From assembly GCF_017310545.1 (NCBI RefSeq), contig NZ_CP066203.1, forward strand, positions 620,001-684,000: a stretch of DNA of 64,000 bases. The letters run 5' to 3'. Positions 18,005 through 26,430 of the stretch are shown one piece after another. Positions within the stretch are counted from its first letter, which is position 1; the number at the start of each line of letters is the position of its first letter. The DNA comes from Methylacidimicrobium sp. B4. Its GTDB lineage: Bacteria; Verrucomicrobiota; Verrucomicrobiia; Methylacidiphilales; Methylacidiphilaceae. Position numbers and translations under genes: made by a program. The notes beneath the pieces are model-generated. The model worked only from the letters and a program-made list of their open reading frames with translations. It was not told the DNA's origin and did not search any database.

Positions 18005-19132
18005 ATGGACCGCCGTCGGTTTTTGCGGCTGGTCAGCCTGGCCGCCATCGCATCCCGCGCCCCCACCGTTGCCGTAGAGGCATCCGGCGGGGAGGCTGGC
18101 GGTCTCGACGCATCCCTGACCCGACTCCTCACGGAAGTGATGGATCGGGCGGAGATTCCGGGAGCGATCGTCGGAGTGTGGCAGGGTGCCGCTCGGCTCT
18201 ACCATCGCGCTCTCGGCGTCCGCCATCTCGCGACCGGCGCTCCCATGGAGAAAGGCCTCTCCCTGTGCATCGGCAGCGAAACGAAGACCTTCACCGTCAC
18301 GGCCCTGTTGCAGCTGGCCGATCGGAAGAGGCTCTCTCTCGATGATCCGATCGCACAATATCTCCCGAAGGTGCCCAACGGAGAGAAGATCACCTTGCGG
18401 GACTTGGCGGCAATGCGGAGCGGCCTGCCCTGCTACACGAAGAACACGCAGTGGCAGGCGATCTGGATCGAGCAGCCCTGCCGAGAGTGGGCTCCGGAAG
18501 AGCTGCTCCGCTATGCCTTCGCCCAGGATCCGCTCTTCCCGCCGGGAGAAAGGTACTACTATTCCAATACCAACGCCATTCTCCTGGGCCGAGTCGTGGA
18601 GATCGTGAGCGGCAGACCGCTGGCGGACTTTCTGGCCAGGCAGATTCTACGACCCTGCCATCTGAGCCACTCCTCTCTCCCGCAAGGCGCGGAGATTCGT
18701 TCCCCTCACGCCGACGGCTATACGAAGCAGATGGCGACGGGGGAGAGGGTCAATGCGACGCACTGGAACCGCTCCTGGGCATGGGCCGCGGGGGCGCTGA
18801 TCTCCCATGCGGAGGATCTGCGACGCTGGGCCGCGATCGTGGCCAAGGGAACGCTGCTGAGCAGGGCAACCCAAGAGGAACGGCTGCGCTTCCTCCCGAC
18901 CGACGATCCCAAGGTGGAATATGGCCTCGGTCTCTTTCGGGTCAATGGCTGGATCGGGCATAATGGTTCGCTGCCCGGTTACCAGAGCGTGGTGATCTAT
19001 CTCCCGGAGAAGGATCTCACCTTGGTGGTGCTGGTCAACTCCGACATTCCGCAGGGAAACGACCTGCCCAGCACGCTCTTGGCCTACACCGTGACGAAAT
19101 CGATCACGCCCCAGAATCTCTATCCACTTTGA
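18005..19132 (+). CDS. Exported class C beta-lactamase-family serine hydrolase
   Basis: 375 residues from ATG 18005, with GGGGAGGATC as ribosome site. The N-terminus MDRRRFLRLVSLAA is a twin-arginine signal, so the protein is probably exported folded. Penicillin-binding-fold motifs are intact: SETK (nucleophile Ser and Lys), YSN in YYYSNTNAILLG, and HNGSLPGY near residue 320. Such proteins are D-Ala-D-Ala carboxypeptidases, esterases or beta-lactamases, and the sequence does not say which. Its stop overlaps that of the convergent DUF1828 gene by 13 nt. Confidence 0.85.
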   Translation: MDRRRFLRLVSLAAIASRAPTVAVEASGGEAGGLDASLTRLLTEVMDRAEIPGAIVGVWQGAARLYHRALGVRHLATGAPMEKGLSLCIGSETKTFTVTALLQLADRKRLSLDDPIAQYLPKVPNGEKITLRDLAAMRSGLPCYTKNTQWQAIWIEQPCREWAPEELLRYAFAQDPLFPPGERYYYSNTNAILLGRVVEIVSGRPLADFLARQILRPCHLSHSSLPQGAEIRSPHADGYTKQMATGERVNATHWNRSWAWAAGALISHAEDLRRWAAIVAKGTLLSRATQEERLRFLPTDDPKVEYGLGLFRVNGWIGHNGSLPGYQSVVIYLPEKDLTLVVLVNSDIPQGNDLPSTLLAYTVTKSITPQNLYPL

Positions 19133-19572
19133 AGGGGAACCCGGCCCCCTTCTGCCGGGCAATGGGCCTCATGCCGGTAAGCCAGGTGAGCGATCGCCAC
19201 CAACGCCTCGCCGAAGAGGTGCACATCAAGCCCGACCAGGGGCAGCCGAATCCGGCGCTGCAATTCGAAGCCATCCTGCTTCAGCTCGAAGGCCTCCAGA
19301 CGCGACTGCAACAGCTCGCCCGTCTGCCCGCCTTCCCAGTTGACCCGTTGATCCTGCAGCCAGCCCAGCGTGCGCCCTTGATCGGTGAGGATCGCTTGGT
19401 CTCGAGAGACCGGTTCGACAAAGAGCTGAACTTGCCATCCGTCCGGATAGAGGAGGGGAAGCGCCAGGGCGAGGCCTTCGCCCGTCTCGACGATCTCCGT
19501 CTGCTCCGTCCAGAATTGAAACAGCGCCTTGCGGCACGTATCCTCGCTCAGCAACTTTTCGGTCGTTTTCAT
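19120..19572 (-). CDS. DUF1828 domain protein
   Basis: 150 residues. GGAGGAG five nt before ATG 19572 fixes the start. The segment LPLLYPDGWQVQLFVEPVS followed by QAILTDQGRTLGWLQDQ fits DUF1828, a small domain often seen in phage-linked or defence-linked genes, of unknown function. The C-terminal third has no motif I know. It converges on the serine hydrolase with a 13-nt overlap. No partner antitoxin or toxin gene is visible next to it. Confidence 0.65.
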   Translation of the reverse strand: MKTTEKLLSEDTCRKALFQFWTEQTEIVETGEGLALALPLLYPDGWQVQLFVEPVSRDQAILTDQGRTLGWLQDQRVNWEGGQTGELLQSRLEAFELKQDGFELQRRIRLPLVGLDVHLFGEALVAIAHLAYRHEAHCPAEGGRVPLQSG

Positions 19573-19874
19573 CACAGCTCCTCCACGGGATATGGAATGT
19601 TCCAATGAAGGCAGACTTTTCGGAAGAAACCTTTCCAGTCGGTCGGCGCAAAGCTTTCTCATCGCTGATGCTGGTTTTGGCGGCCGTCTCGATCGGGCAA
19701 GTTGGGATCGATCAGGTTTTCCTGCCATCCCTTCGGAACATGCTCCGAGTACCATCCTCTTCTCCCCGTCGCCGAGTCGCCAATGCCGCGGACTCGTTCT
19801 TCCGCCAGAAGCAATGCGGCCTCGCAAGTCGATCGGCTCGTCGAGCTCCCGCAAAGCCTTGAGGGACCCCGCGA
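19573..19874. other. Intergenic region with a possible coding relic
   Basis: About 300 nt between two minus-strand genes. One minus-strand frame reads LLLAEERVRGIGDSATGRR and continues GWYSEHVPKGWQENLIDPN before a stop. This looks more protein-like than the usual shadow frames, but it has no convincing start and I cannot name it. Confidence 0.25.
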
Positions 19875-20663
19875 CTATTGGCTCCCCAAGCGCTCTCCGA
19901 TGTACTGGAGCACGGCGGTCGAGGTCGGCTGGCCGCCGTCGACGCCGATCACCTGGCCCGTGATCCAGGACGCGCCATCCGAGCAGAGGAAGGCCACGAC
20001 CTCGACAATCTTCTCTGGCTGCCCCAGGCCGCCAAGCGGGGTAACCGCGGCGCACCGCCGGAGGAGGTCGGGCGGGAAGGTCTCCACCGCCATCGCCGTC
20101 TGAGTCGTGCCGGGAGCGACCGCATTGACGGTGATCCCGCGGGGGCCGAGCTCGATCGCGTGGCTCCGGGTGAGCGACTCGACCGCAGCCTTGGTCGCGG
20201 CATAGACCGAGCCTCCGGGCGAAGGAAGGCGGCCCGCAATCGAGCTCAGGTTGACGATCCGCCCGCGGCGGCTCCGGCTCAAAAGCACAAACTCCTTCGT
20301 CGCAAAGAGGACCGAGCCGATGTTGAGGGAGAGGAGCCGGAGGACGGACTGCTCCTCGAGATCCTCGATGGCACCCCCGTCGCCCGCAGCGGCGTTGTTG
20401 ACCAGGATGTCCAGGGCGCCGAACTCGGAGAAGGCAGCGCGCACCACGTCCCGGGCACCAGCCGCAGACGAGAGATCGCCCTGTACGGCGGCGGCTTTCC
20501 CTCCGTTCCGCTCGATCTCCCGGGCGATCTCCTCCGCCGCTCGGGCGGTCCGGTTCGCGTGGAGGACGACCCAGGCTCCTGCCTCGGCCAGCCTCCGCGC
20601 AATCGCCGCCCCGATGCCCCGCGAGGAACCGGTCACGAGCGCGGTGCTTCCGTTCAAGCTCAT
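19875..20663 (-). CDS. Short-chain dehydrogenase/reductase
   Basis: 262 residues with all classical SDR marks: cofactor-binding TGSSRGIGAAIARRLAEAG near the N-terminus with a following NRT that favours NADP(H), the NNAA structural motif, catalytic Ser in NLSSIAGR, and YAATK with Tyr and Lys about 165. The C-terminal SWITGQVIGVDGGQ is standard. The substrate is unknown. It is divergent from the MarR-wrbA pair, and the palindromic operator between them could also control it. Confidence 0.9.
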   Translation of the reverse strand: MSLNGSTALVTGSSRGIGAAIARRLAEAGAWVVLHANRTARAAEEIAREIERNGGKAAAVQGDLSSAAGARDVVRAAFSEFGALDILVNNAAAGDGGAIEDLEEQSVLRLLSLNIGSVLFATKEFVLLSRSRRGRIVNLSSIAGRLPSPGGSVYAATKAAVESLTRSHAIELGPRGITVNAVAPGTTQTAMAVETFPPDLLRRCAAVTPLGGLGQPEKIVEVVAFLCSDGASWITGQVIGVDGGQPTSTAVLQYIGERLGSQ

Positions 20664-20742
20664 GGGAGGATCCTACCGGTTCGCAGGCGGATCTTCGAGC
20701 CTTCGGGCTCCGCCGTCGCCGAAACCCATGGGGAAGGTCCGC

Positions 20743-20771
20743 TTGACAGAAAGGAGGGATCTTTTTATTTT
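20743..20771 (+). promoter_or_regulatory. Promoter of the marR-wrbA operon
   Basis: A perfect TTGACA (20743-20748), a 17-nt spacer and TATTTT (20766-20771). The region is sharply AT-rich compared with its surroundings. The expected transcript start is only about 20 nt before the ATG, and no Shine-Dalgarno is visible there. Confidence 0.6.
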
Positions 20772-20795
20772 GATTTAAAATCATTTTAATTCAAA
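20769..20795. promoter_or_regulatory. Palindromic operator, probable MarR autoregulatory site
   Basis: A 27-nt near-perfect inverted repeat centred on 20782: two 13-nt arms, left TTTGATTTAAAAT, with a single mismatched pair. It overlaps the -10 box and the likely transcript start, where a repressor would block transcription. It lies between the divergent SDR and MarR genes. Confidence 0.65.
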
Positions 20796-20799
20796 CGAT

Positions 20800-21294
20800 A
20801 TGCCGACCCACTACCAAGGTCCGCTTCCCGAGGTTCGGGCGCTCAACTGCTACATCAAGCTGACTCGCGCCTCGGAGAGGCTCGCTGCGGCCTTGCGCGG
20901 CCCCCTCTCCCGCGAGGGGCTGACCACAGGGCAGCTCGGCGTCCTCGAAGCGCTCCTCCACATTGGCCCGATGAAGGAGCGGGAGCTCGGCCGCAAGCTC
21001 TTGCGGAGCGGAGGCAACGTCACGGTCGTCGTCGACAACTTGGAGAGGCGGGGCCTGGTCCGTCGTGCCAGGAATCCGGAGGACCGGCGCTGTGTAATTG
21101 TCACCCTCACCCCGGAGGGAGAACGGCTCATCCAGCGGGTCTTTCCCGGTCATGCGGCGAGGATCACCGCAGCAATGAGCGTCTTAAGCCGATGGGAGCA
21201 GGACGAGCTGGGCAGGCTCTGCCGGAAGCTCGGGCGAGGCGTCGAGGAACGCAGCGCCCTGGCCGAGCCCATATCGACTCTCGAAAACCAATAA
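20800..21294 (+). CDS. MarR-family transcriptional regulator
   Basis: 164 residues with a winged-helix core: LTTGQLGVLEALLHIGPMKE, then the recognition helix region SGGNVTVVVDNLERRGLVRR and the wing NPEDRRCVIVTLTPEG. MarR proteins usually repress their own operon and respond to phenolics, quinones or oxidants. The gene is followed 21 nt later by wrbA and sits beside a palindromic site covering its own promoter, which together suggest quinone-responsive derepression. The start has no clear ribosome site; the transcript may be nearly leaderless. Confidence 0.88.
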   Translation: MPTHYQGPLPEVRALNCYIKLTRASERLAAALRGPLSREGLTTGQLGVLEALLHIGPMKERELGRKLLRSGGNVTVVVDNLERRGLVRRARNPEDRRCVIVTLTPEGERLIQRVFPGHAARITAAMSVLSRWEQDELGRLCRKLGRGVEERSALAEPISTLENQ

Positions 21295-21315
21295 GCCGAA
21301 ACAGGAGGATCCCCT

Positions 21316-21939
21316 ATGTCAACCAAGGTGCTCGTGGTCTTCTACAGCATGTATGGACATGTCTATGCACTCGCCGAGGCGATCGCTGCTGGCGCCCGCG
21401 AGGTTCCCGACACCGTGGTCGAGCTTCGGCAGGTCGCTGAGCTCGTGCCCGAAGCCGTGCTGGAACGGAGCGGAGCCCAGGCGGCCCGGCAGGCATTCGC
21501 CCATGTCCCGGCCGCCCGGGTCGACGAGCTGGCCGAGGCCGACGCGATCCTCTTTGGCACGCCGACCCGCTTTGGCAACATGGCGGCTCAGATGCGCAAC
21601 TTCCTCGATCAGACCGGGGGGCTCTGGATGAAGGGGGCACTCGTCGGGAAGGTGGGGAGCGTCTTTGTCAGCACGGCCAGCCAGCACGGTGGCCAGGAGA
21701 CGACGATCACGAGCTTCCACACCACCCTGCTCCACCACGGGATGGTGATCGTGGGGGTCCCCTACACCGTGCCGGCACTCACCAACATGGCCGAGATCAC
21801 CGGAGGCACTCCCTACGGCGCATCGACGCTGGCGGGCATTGACGGCTCCCGCCGGCTTTCGGAGAACGAGCGGGAGATCGCCCGCTGCCAAGGCCGCCAT
21901 GTGGCGGAGATCGCCAAGCGCCTCAAGGGTGGGAGCTGA
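21316..21939 (+). CDS. wrbA: NAD(P)H:quinone oxidoreductase, WrbA type
   Basis: 207 residues with an excellent AGGAGG ribosome site. The FMN-binding flavodoxin-like pattern is clear: [20 protein letters not shown] at the N-terminus, [19 protein letters not shown] near residue 80, and [12 protein letters not shown] near 115. WrbA reduces quinones by two electrons, avoiding semiquinone radicals. Co-transcribed with the MarR regulator 21 nt upstream. Confidence 0.93.
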   Translation: MSTKVLVVFYSMYGHVYALAEAIAAGAREVPDTVVELRQVAELVPEAVLERSGAQAARQAFAHVPAARVDELAEADAILFGTPTRFGNMAAQMRNFLDQTGGLWMKGALVGKVGSVFVSTASQHGGQETTITSFHTTLLHHGMVIVGVPYTVPALTNMAEITGGTPYGASTLAGIDGSRRLSENEREIARCQGRHVAEIAKRLKGGS

Positions 21940-22229
21940 GGCCGGAGCCAAAGCAAGGAGCGATCCTGTGGACCATCCGGAAGAGCGAAGAGCGCGGGAG
22001 GACCGCGGGACGAGGGGTCGCGCACAGTCTCGCCCGACGGGGCGGAGGGCTCCCGGTGGCGCGCGGCGCCGTGCGGGCGAACGGCCATGAGCTTTGCGAG
22101 GGCGACGGCGCCGCCCTTGCGGAGGAGAGGACGATCCGGATGGGGGGCGTGGCCGCGGCGGAGCTCCTTGTCTTCGATCTTCCTTGAGGCATCAGGAACC
22201 ATTCGCGTTTTCAGAGGGAAGGGATAGGT
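21940..22229. other. Intergenic, no convincing gene
   Basis: 290 nt between wrbA and the glutathionyl-hydroquinone reductase gene. A 41-codon GTG-started frame (21969, with AAGGAG upstream) encodes a very Arg-rich peptide and is probably chance. A polypurine stretch (AGAGGGAAGGGATAGG) lies just before the next gene. Confidence 0.4.
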
Positions 22230-22238
22230 TTGCTCGAG

Positions 22239-23219
22239 ATGGTCCTCCGAGCCCAATTTCCTGGCGAGCAGTCGGACGAAGGCGCCTTCGTCCGGCAGCG
22301 CGATGCGTTCCGCGGCTGGGTGAGTGCGGACGGCCGCTCCGGCTTCCCCGCCGAGGCGGGGCGCTACCATCTCTACGTCTCCCGGGCCTGTCCCTGGGCT
22401 CACCGGACCATCCTCGGACGGAAGCTCAAGCGGCTGGAAGGGGTCATCGGGATGACCGTCGTCGACCCGATCCGCGATGAGCGGGGCTGGGCCTTCCGGG
22501 AGGTGCCCGGAGCCTCAGCCGATCCGATCCACGGCTTCCGGTTCCTCAGCGAGGCCTATCTTGCCACCGACCCGGCCTACCGGGGCCGCGTCACCGTTCC
22601 GGTGCTCTGGGACACGCGGACCCGGCGCATCGTGAGCAACTCGGACGACGACATCCTGCGGATGTTCTCGCTCTGCTTCGGCGCCTGGGCGGATCCCTCG
22701 GTCGATCTCTATCCCAACGGCCTGCGGACGGAGATCGATGCGCTCAACGACTGGCTCTACGAACGGATCAACGACGGGGTCTACCGCGCGGGCTTTGCCA
22801 CGAGCCAGAGAGTCTATGAGGCGGCGGTCCGCCTCCTCTTCGACTCCTTGGACGCGCTCGAGAAGCGGCTGGCCATGACCCGCTACCTCTTTGGGCCAAA
22901 GCCGGTCGAAAGCGACCTGCGGCTCTTCGTCACCCTCATCCGCTTCGACGCCGTCTACCACGGCCACTTCAAGTGCAACCTCCGCCGGATCGTCGACTAT
23001 CCGAACCTCTCGGGCTACCTGCGGGACCTCTACCAGTGGGACGGAGTCGCCGAGACCGTCGACTTCGACCAGATCAAGCGCCACTACTACATCACGCACG
23101 ACGACATCAACCCGACGCGCATCGTTCCTCTCGGGCCCATCCAGGATCTGACCGCGCCCCACGGCCGGGAAGCAATCGGCGGCTGCCTGAGCCGACCGGG
23201 TCGCGCGACAAGTCATTGA
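22239..23219 (+). CDS. Glutathionyl-hydroquinone reductase (Xi-class GST)
   Basis: 326 residues from ATG 22239; a TTG at 22230 would add three residues and has slightly better ribosome-site spacing. The N-terminal thioredoxin-fold domain holds the active site YVSRACPWAHRT with its Cys, and the C-terminal helical domain contains PNGLRTEIDALNDWLYERIN and LFGPKPVESDLRLFVTLIRF. INPTRIVPLGP at the end is characteristic. The enzyme removes glutathione from glutathionyl-hydroquinones. With MarR, WrbA and SDR nearby it forms a quinone-stress neighbourhood. Its last 113 nt overlap the antisense end of the metalloprotease gene. Confidence 0.92.
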   Translation: MVLRAQFPGEQSDEGAFVRQRDAFRGWVSADGRSGFPAEAGRYHLYVSRACPWAHRTILGRKLKRLEGVIGMTVVDPIRDERGWAFREVPGASADPIHGFRFLSEAYLATDPAYRGRVTVPVLWDTRTRRIVSNSDDDILRMFSLCFGAWADPSVDLYPNGLRTEIDALNDWLYERINDGVYRAGFATSQRVYEAAVRLLFDSLDALEKRLAMTRYLFGPKPVESDLRLFVTLIRFDAVYHGHFKCNLRRIVDYPNLSGYLRDLYQWDGVAETVDFDQIKRHYYITHDDINPTRIVPLGPIQDLTAPHGREAIGGCLSRPGRATSH

Positions 23220-23898
23220 GCCGGCGCTGCCGCACCCGCCAGTCGGGCAGGAAGCGGTCGAGAAGGGCCTTGAACCGGTGGTCATGCCAGCGGACCAGAA
23301 GATGCGCCATCTCGTGGACCACCACGTATTCGAAGCAGTCGACCGGCTTTTTCGCGAGCTCGCTGTTGAGCCGGATCCGCCGGTCGCGGATGTTGCAGCT
23401 CCCCCAGCGCCTCTTCATCCTCTGGACGAAGAGGCGGGCGACACGGACCCCCAGGCGGGGCTCCCACTGCGCGATCAGGCGAGCGGCCGCCTGCCGGACG
23501 AGACCGCGGTACCAGAGGGCGAGCAGAGCTCCCCTCCTCTCTCGCGATGTTCCCGGTGGAACTTGGAGGCGGATCGCGCCCGCCGAGAGCCCCACCCAGG
23601 CGGGACCCGCTCTTTCGACCAGCCGGAGCGGATGGCGCTCCCCCCAAAGATCGTGACCTTCGCCGTCGCTGTAGGCAAAGGCGATCGCCGAGGGACGGCG
23701 AACCTCCGCCTGCTTCCGTCGGATCCAGTCGAGCTGGGAAGCCGCAAAGGCGTAAGCGGCCTCGAGCGGCATCCGGTCGGGGGTCGAGAGGGTCGCCCTC
23801 CCGTCCGGCGGGGAGACCCGGAGGTCAAGGTTCCGAATCCGCTTGCGCCGGAGGACCACCTCGACCTCCCCGAGCCGAAGCAGGATCGCGGGGTTCAC
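23107..23898 (-). CDS. YgjP/M48-like metal-dependent protease
   Basis: 263 residues from GTG 23898, whose GTGA overlaps the stop of the upstream serine hydrolase, indicating translational coupling. Longer in-frame extensions upstream are shadows of that gene. The zinc motif HEMAH with a later His in VRWHDHRFKALLDRFLPDW, and MKRRWGSCNIRDRRIRLN before it, define the DUF45/YgjP family of cytoplasmic metalloproteases. The C-terminal 25 or so residues run antisense through the end of the hydroquinone reductase gene, which is unusual. Confidence 0.85.
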   Translation of the reverse strand: MNPAILLRLGEVEVVLRRKRIRNLDLRVSPPDGRATLSTPDRMPLEAAYAFAASQLDWIRRKQAEVRRPSAIAFAYSDGEGHDLWGERHPLRLVERAGPAWVGLSAGAIRLQVPPGTSRERRGALLALWYRGLVRQAAARLIAQWEPRLGVRVARLFVQRMKRRWGSCNIRDRRIRLNSELAKKPVDCFEYVVVHEMAHLLVRWHDHRFKALLDRFLPDWRVRQRRLNDLSRDPVGSGSRRLLPGRGARSDPGWAREERCASG

Positions 23899-25091
23899 CC
23901 GCTCTCCTCCGACCGCTTCCTCGCGGCGTAGACCGCGCTCTCGAAATCGAGGTAGCCGCCGGCGGCGGTCGGATCGCCGAAGGGCAGCACCTGGGTGGCC
24001 CAGTAGCCGCCGATTCCGTTCCGGCGATCGATCCAGAAGAAGGTGTTGGCGAGGCCCGCCCAGCTGAGGGAGCCCGCGGGACGGCCCGTCGAAAGATCCT
24101 GCCCATCGATCAGAAAGCCCAAGCCCCAGGATTTCGTGGGTCCGGGGAGGAGCTCCGCGAGGCGGGGATGGCGCGAGGCGGCGCCGGGAAAAGGAGCGAT
24201 CGGGCCGCTGCCGAGATGGTTTTGCTCGGCCATCCGGACCGTCTCCGGCCGGAGCACCCGGCCCCGGTCGCCCATTCCGTCGTTGACCCACATCCGGATG
24301 AGCTTGAGGAAGTCGCCGACCGTTCCGTAGAGGGCATGGCCGCCCATCTCCACCTCGGGATTGGCGGGCAGCTCGAAGTCGGTCGGCAGCAGCGACCCAT
24401 CCGGGCTCCGCTTGTGAAGGGCCGCGAGCTTGGCCCGCATCGGAGCGGTGAGGACGAAGCCCGTGCTCTCGATCCCGAGCGGCTCGAAGAGATCGGACTC
24501 AAAGACCTCCCCGAGACGGCGGCCGGCGATCCTCTCGATGATTTGGCCGCACCAGTCCATGCTCGTCCCGTACTCCCATCTCTCCCCGGGCTCGAAGAGG
24601 AGCGGGGTCATGAGGCTCGCCTTCAGCCCGGAGACGCTTGCGGGCTGACCTCGGGTCCGGTGGAGCCGGAGGTAGACCGGGTGGAAGAACTCGTAGCCGA
24701 ATCCCGCCGTATGGGTGAGGAGCATCCGGGTCGTAATCGCCCGCTTCGGGGGACGCAAGATCGGCTCGCCGCTCCGATCGAAGCCTTCGATCCGCGGGAG
24801 CGTCCCGATCTCCGGCGCATACCGCGCCGCCGGAGCGTCCAGGTCGAGGCGACCCTCCTCCACGAGCCGCAAGGCGGCCGTCGCCGTGAACGCCTTGGTG
24901 GTCGAATAGAGAGCGAAGACGGTGTCGGCCCTCATCTCCTCCGGACGATCGATCCGCCGCTTCCCCGCCACTCCCTCGTAGAGGGTTCCCCGGCGGCCCG
25001 TCACCATCGCGACCACTCCGGGCACGCCCGGCCGGCCGGTGACCGTGCGCTCGAGGATCGGATCGAGCGCGGATCGAAAATCGGGAGCCAT
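23895..25091 (-). CDS. Beta-lactamase-family serine hydrolase (esterase-like)
   Basis: 398 residues from ATG 25091 (MAPDFRSALDP), chosen because the upstream extension is Arg/Ser-rich and family members start here. The nucleophile motif is LYSTTKAFTA (S-T-T-K), the second motif is YGTSMDWCGQ, and WAGLANTFFWIDR occupies the third motif position. The pattern resembles class C-type esterases rather than true beta-lactamases. No signal peptide, so cytoplasmic. It lies between the MDR dehydrogenase and the metalloprotease on the same strand. Confidence 0.85.
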   Translation of the reverse strand: MAPDFRSALDPILERTVTGRPGVPGVVAMVTGRRGTLYEGVAGKRRIDRPEEMRADTVFALYSTTKAFTATAALRLVEEGRLDLDAPAARYAPEIGTLPRIEGFDRSGEPILRPPKRAITTRMLLTHTAGFGYEFFHPVYLRLHRTRGQPASVSGLKASLMTPLLFEPGERWEYGTSMDWCGQIIERIAGRRLGEVFESDLFEPLGIESTGFVLTAPMRAKLAALHKRSPDGSLLPTDFELPANPEVEMGGHALYGTVGDFLKLIRMWVNDGMGDRGRVLRPETVRMAEQNHLGSGPIAPFPGAASRHPRLAELLPGPTKSWGLGFLIDGQDLSTGRPAGSLSWAGLANTFFWIDRRNGIGGYWATQVLPFGDPTAAGGYLDFESAVYAARKRSEESG

Positions 25092-25203
25092 CGAGCGTTC
25101 CAGTCCGATTGTTCCCGCCGGAGCGGCCGCAGGCGAACCAAAAAGGGGAGCGCAACCGGAGGAGTGCCGCGGAAAGCCGCTGGAGCGGATGAGAGCGCGC
25201 TTC

Positions 25204-26211
25204 CTAGAACGCGAGGCAGATCTTGGCGACATGCTTGCCCGACTCCTGGTAGCGGAAGGCGTCGGCGATCTCGGCCAAGGCGAACGTCCGATCGATCACC
25301 GGCCGGAGGCCCGTCGCTTCCATCGCCCGCACCATCTCGCTCTGGTGACGGCGGCTCCCGACGACCAGCCCCTGGAGCCGGATCTGCCGCTGCATCAGGA
25401 GTGCGGTCCGGACGGGCCCCTCGATTCCGGTGAGAACCCCGATGAGAGCGATGCGGCCGCCAACCCGAGAGGCCCGGATCGACTGGTCCAGGGTACCGGG
25501 GCCCCCCACCTCGACCACATGGTCGACCCCTCGCCCCTCGGTCCAACGGAGGACCTCGGTGGCCCACCGAGGCTCCCGGCGATAGTCGATCGCCTGATCG
25601 GCGCCGAGGGCGAAAAGCTTCTCGATCTTCTCCTCCGAGGAGGAGGTGGCGATCACGCGGGCTCCCATCGCCTTGGCGATCTGGAGCGCGTAGATCGAGA
25701 CGCCGCCGGTGCCCAGCACGAGCACGGTGTCGCCGGCCTTGAGCCCGCCTTCGACCACGAGCGCCCGCCAGGCGGTGAGGCCGGCGGTCGTGAGGGTCGC
25801 GGCCTCTTCGGGAGTCCAGCCGGCCGGCGACCGCGTGAACCAGGAAGCCGGGGCGACCACCGCTTCCCGGGCATATCCATCGATCCCGTCCCCGGGGACC
25901 TGGGAGAAATCTCCGGTGACCGGATCACCGTCCTGCCAGCGCGGGAAGAAGCAGGAGACGACCGCATCGCCCCTCGAAACGTCCAGGACCCCCTCCCCGA
26001 CCTCCTCCACGAATCCGGCACCGTCCGACATCGGGATGCGGCCCTCTTCCGTTGGCAGCTTTCCCGAGGCGACGAGGTAGTCGTGAAAGTTGAGCGAGCT
26101 GGCATGGAGGCGGACACGGATCTCCCCCGGTCCCGGGACCCCCGGGTCCGCGCGCTCGACCATTCGCAGCCGTTCCAGGCCGCCGGGATGCTCCAGAATC
26201 ACCGCGTTCAT
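25204..26211 (-). CDS. Medium-chain NAD(P)-dependent alcohol dehydrogenase/quinone reductase family
   Basis: 335 residues from ATG 26211. N-terminal GroES-like part with LHASSLNFHDYLVASGKLP and MSDGAGFVEEVGEG, then a Rossmann domain with VLVLGTGGVSIYALQIAKAMG. The catalytic-zinc Cys of true alcohol dehydrogenases is replaced in SSLNFHDY, so this is probably a zinc-free MDR reductase acting on enones or quinones. It is the first gene of the minus-strand trio with the serine hydrolase and YgjP-type protease; the substrate is unknown. Confidence 0.85.
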   Translation of the reverse strand: MNAVILEHPGGLERLRMVERADPGVPGPGEIRVRLHASSLNFHDYLVASGKLPTEEGRIPMSDGAGFVEEVGEGVLDVSRGDAVVSCFFPRWQDGDPVTGDFSQVPGDGIDGYAREAVVAPASWFTRSPAGWTPEEAATLTTAGLTAWRALVVEGGLKAGDTVLVLGTGGVSIYALQIAKAMGARVIATSSSEEKIEKLFALGADQAIDYRREPRWATEVLRWTEGRGVDHVVEVGGPGTLDQSIRASRVGGRIALIGVLTGIEGPVRTALLMQRQIRLQGLVVGSRRHQSEMVRAMEATGLRPVIDRTFALAEIADAFRYQESGKHVAKICLAF

Positions 26212-26430
26212 CGCGAGTCGCCTTCCCTGCCCATGCCCGATGCGCCGGAGAGACGCAAGCCCAATGCGCGGGCCGGGGCCCGCGCCCGGTGGCCTCCTCC
26301 CTGGTGCGGCCGAATGGCGGCTTCTCCCCGCGCTTGGGCTCTGCGGGATCGGTAGGGCCGAGTGCAGCCTTGACCAAGCCAAGCATCGTGGTTAGGGTGG
26401 CGCGAGGCGCACTTCGCACTCCGGGGAGGG

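Noticed and set aside
21969-22094. A 41-residue GTG-started frame after wrbA with AAGGAG upstream
   Set aside because: The peptide is almost entirely Arg, Gly, Pro and Glu and has no hydrophobic core; probably chance in GC-rich DNA.
18005-25091. Antibiotic-resistance beta-lactamases
   Set aside because: Both class C-like proteins have the serine-hydrolase motifs but lack features that would separate a true beta-lactamase from esterases or carboxypeptidases; resistance is not claimed.
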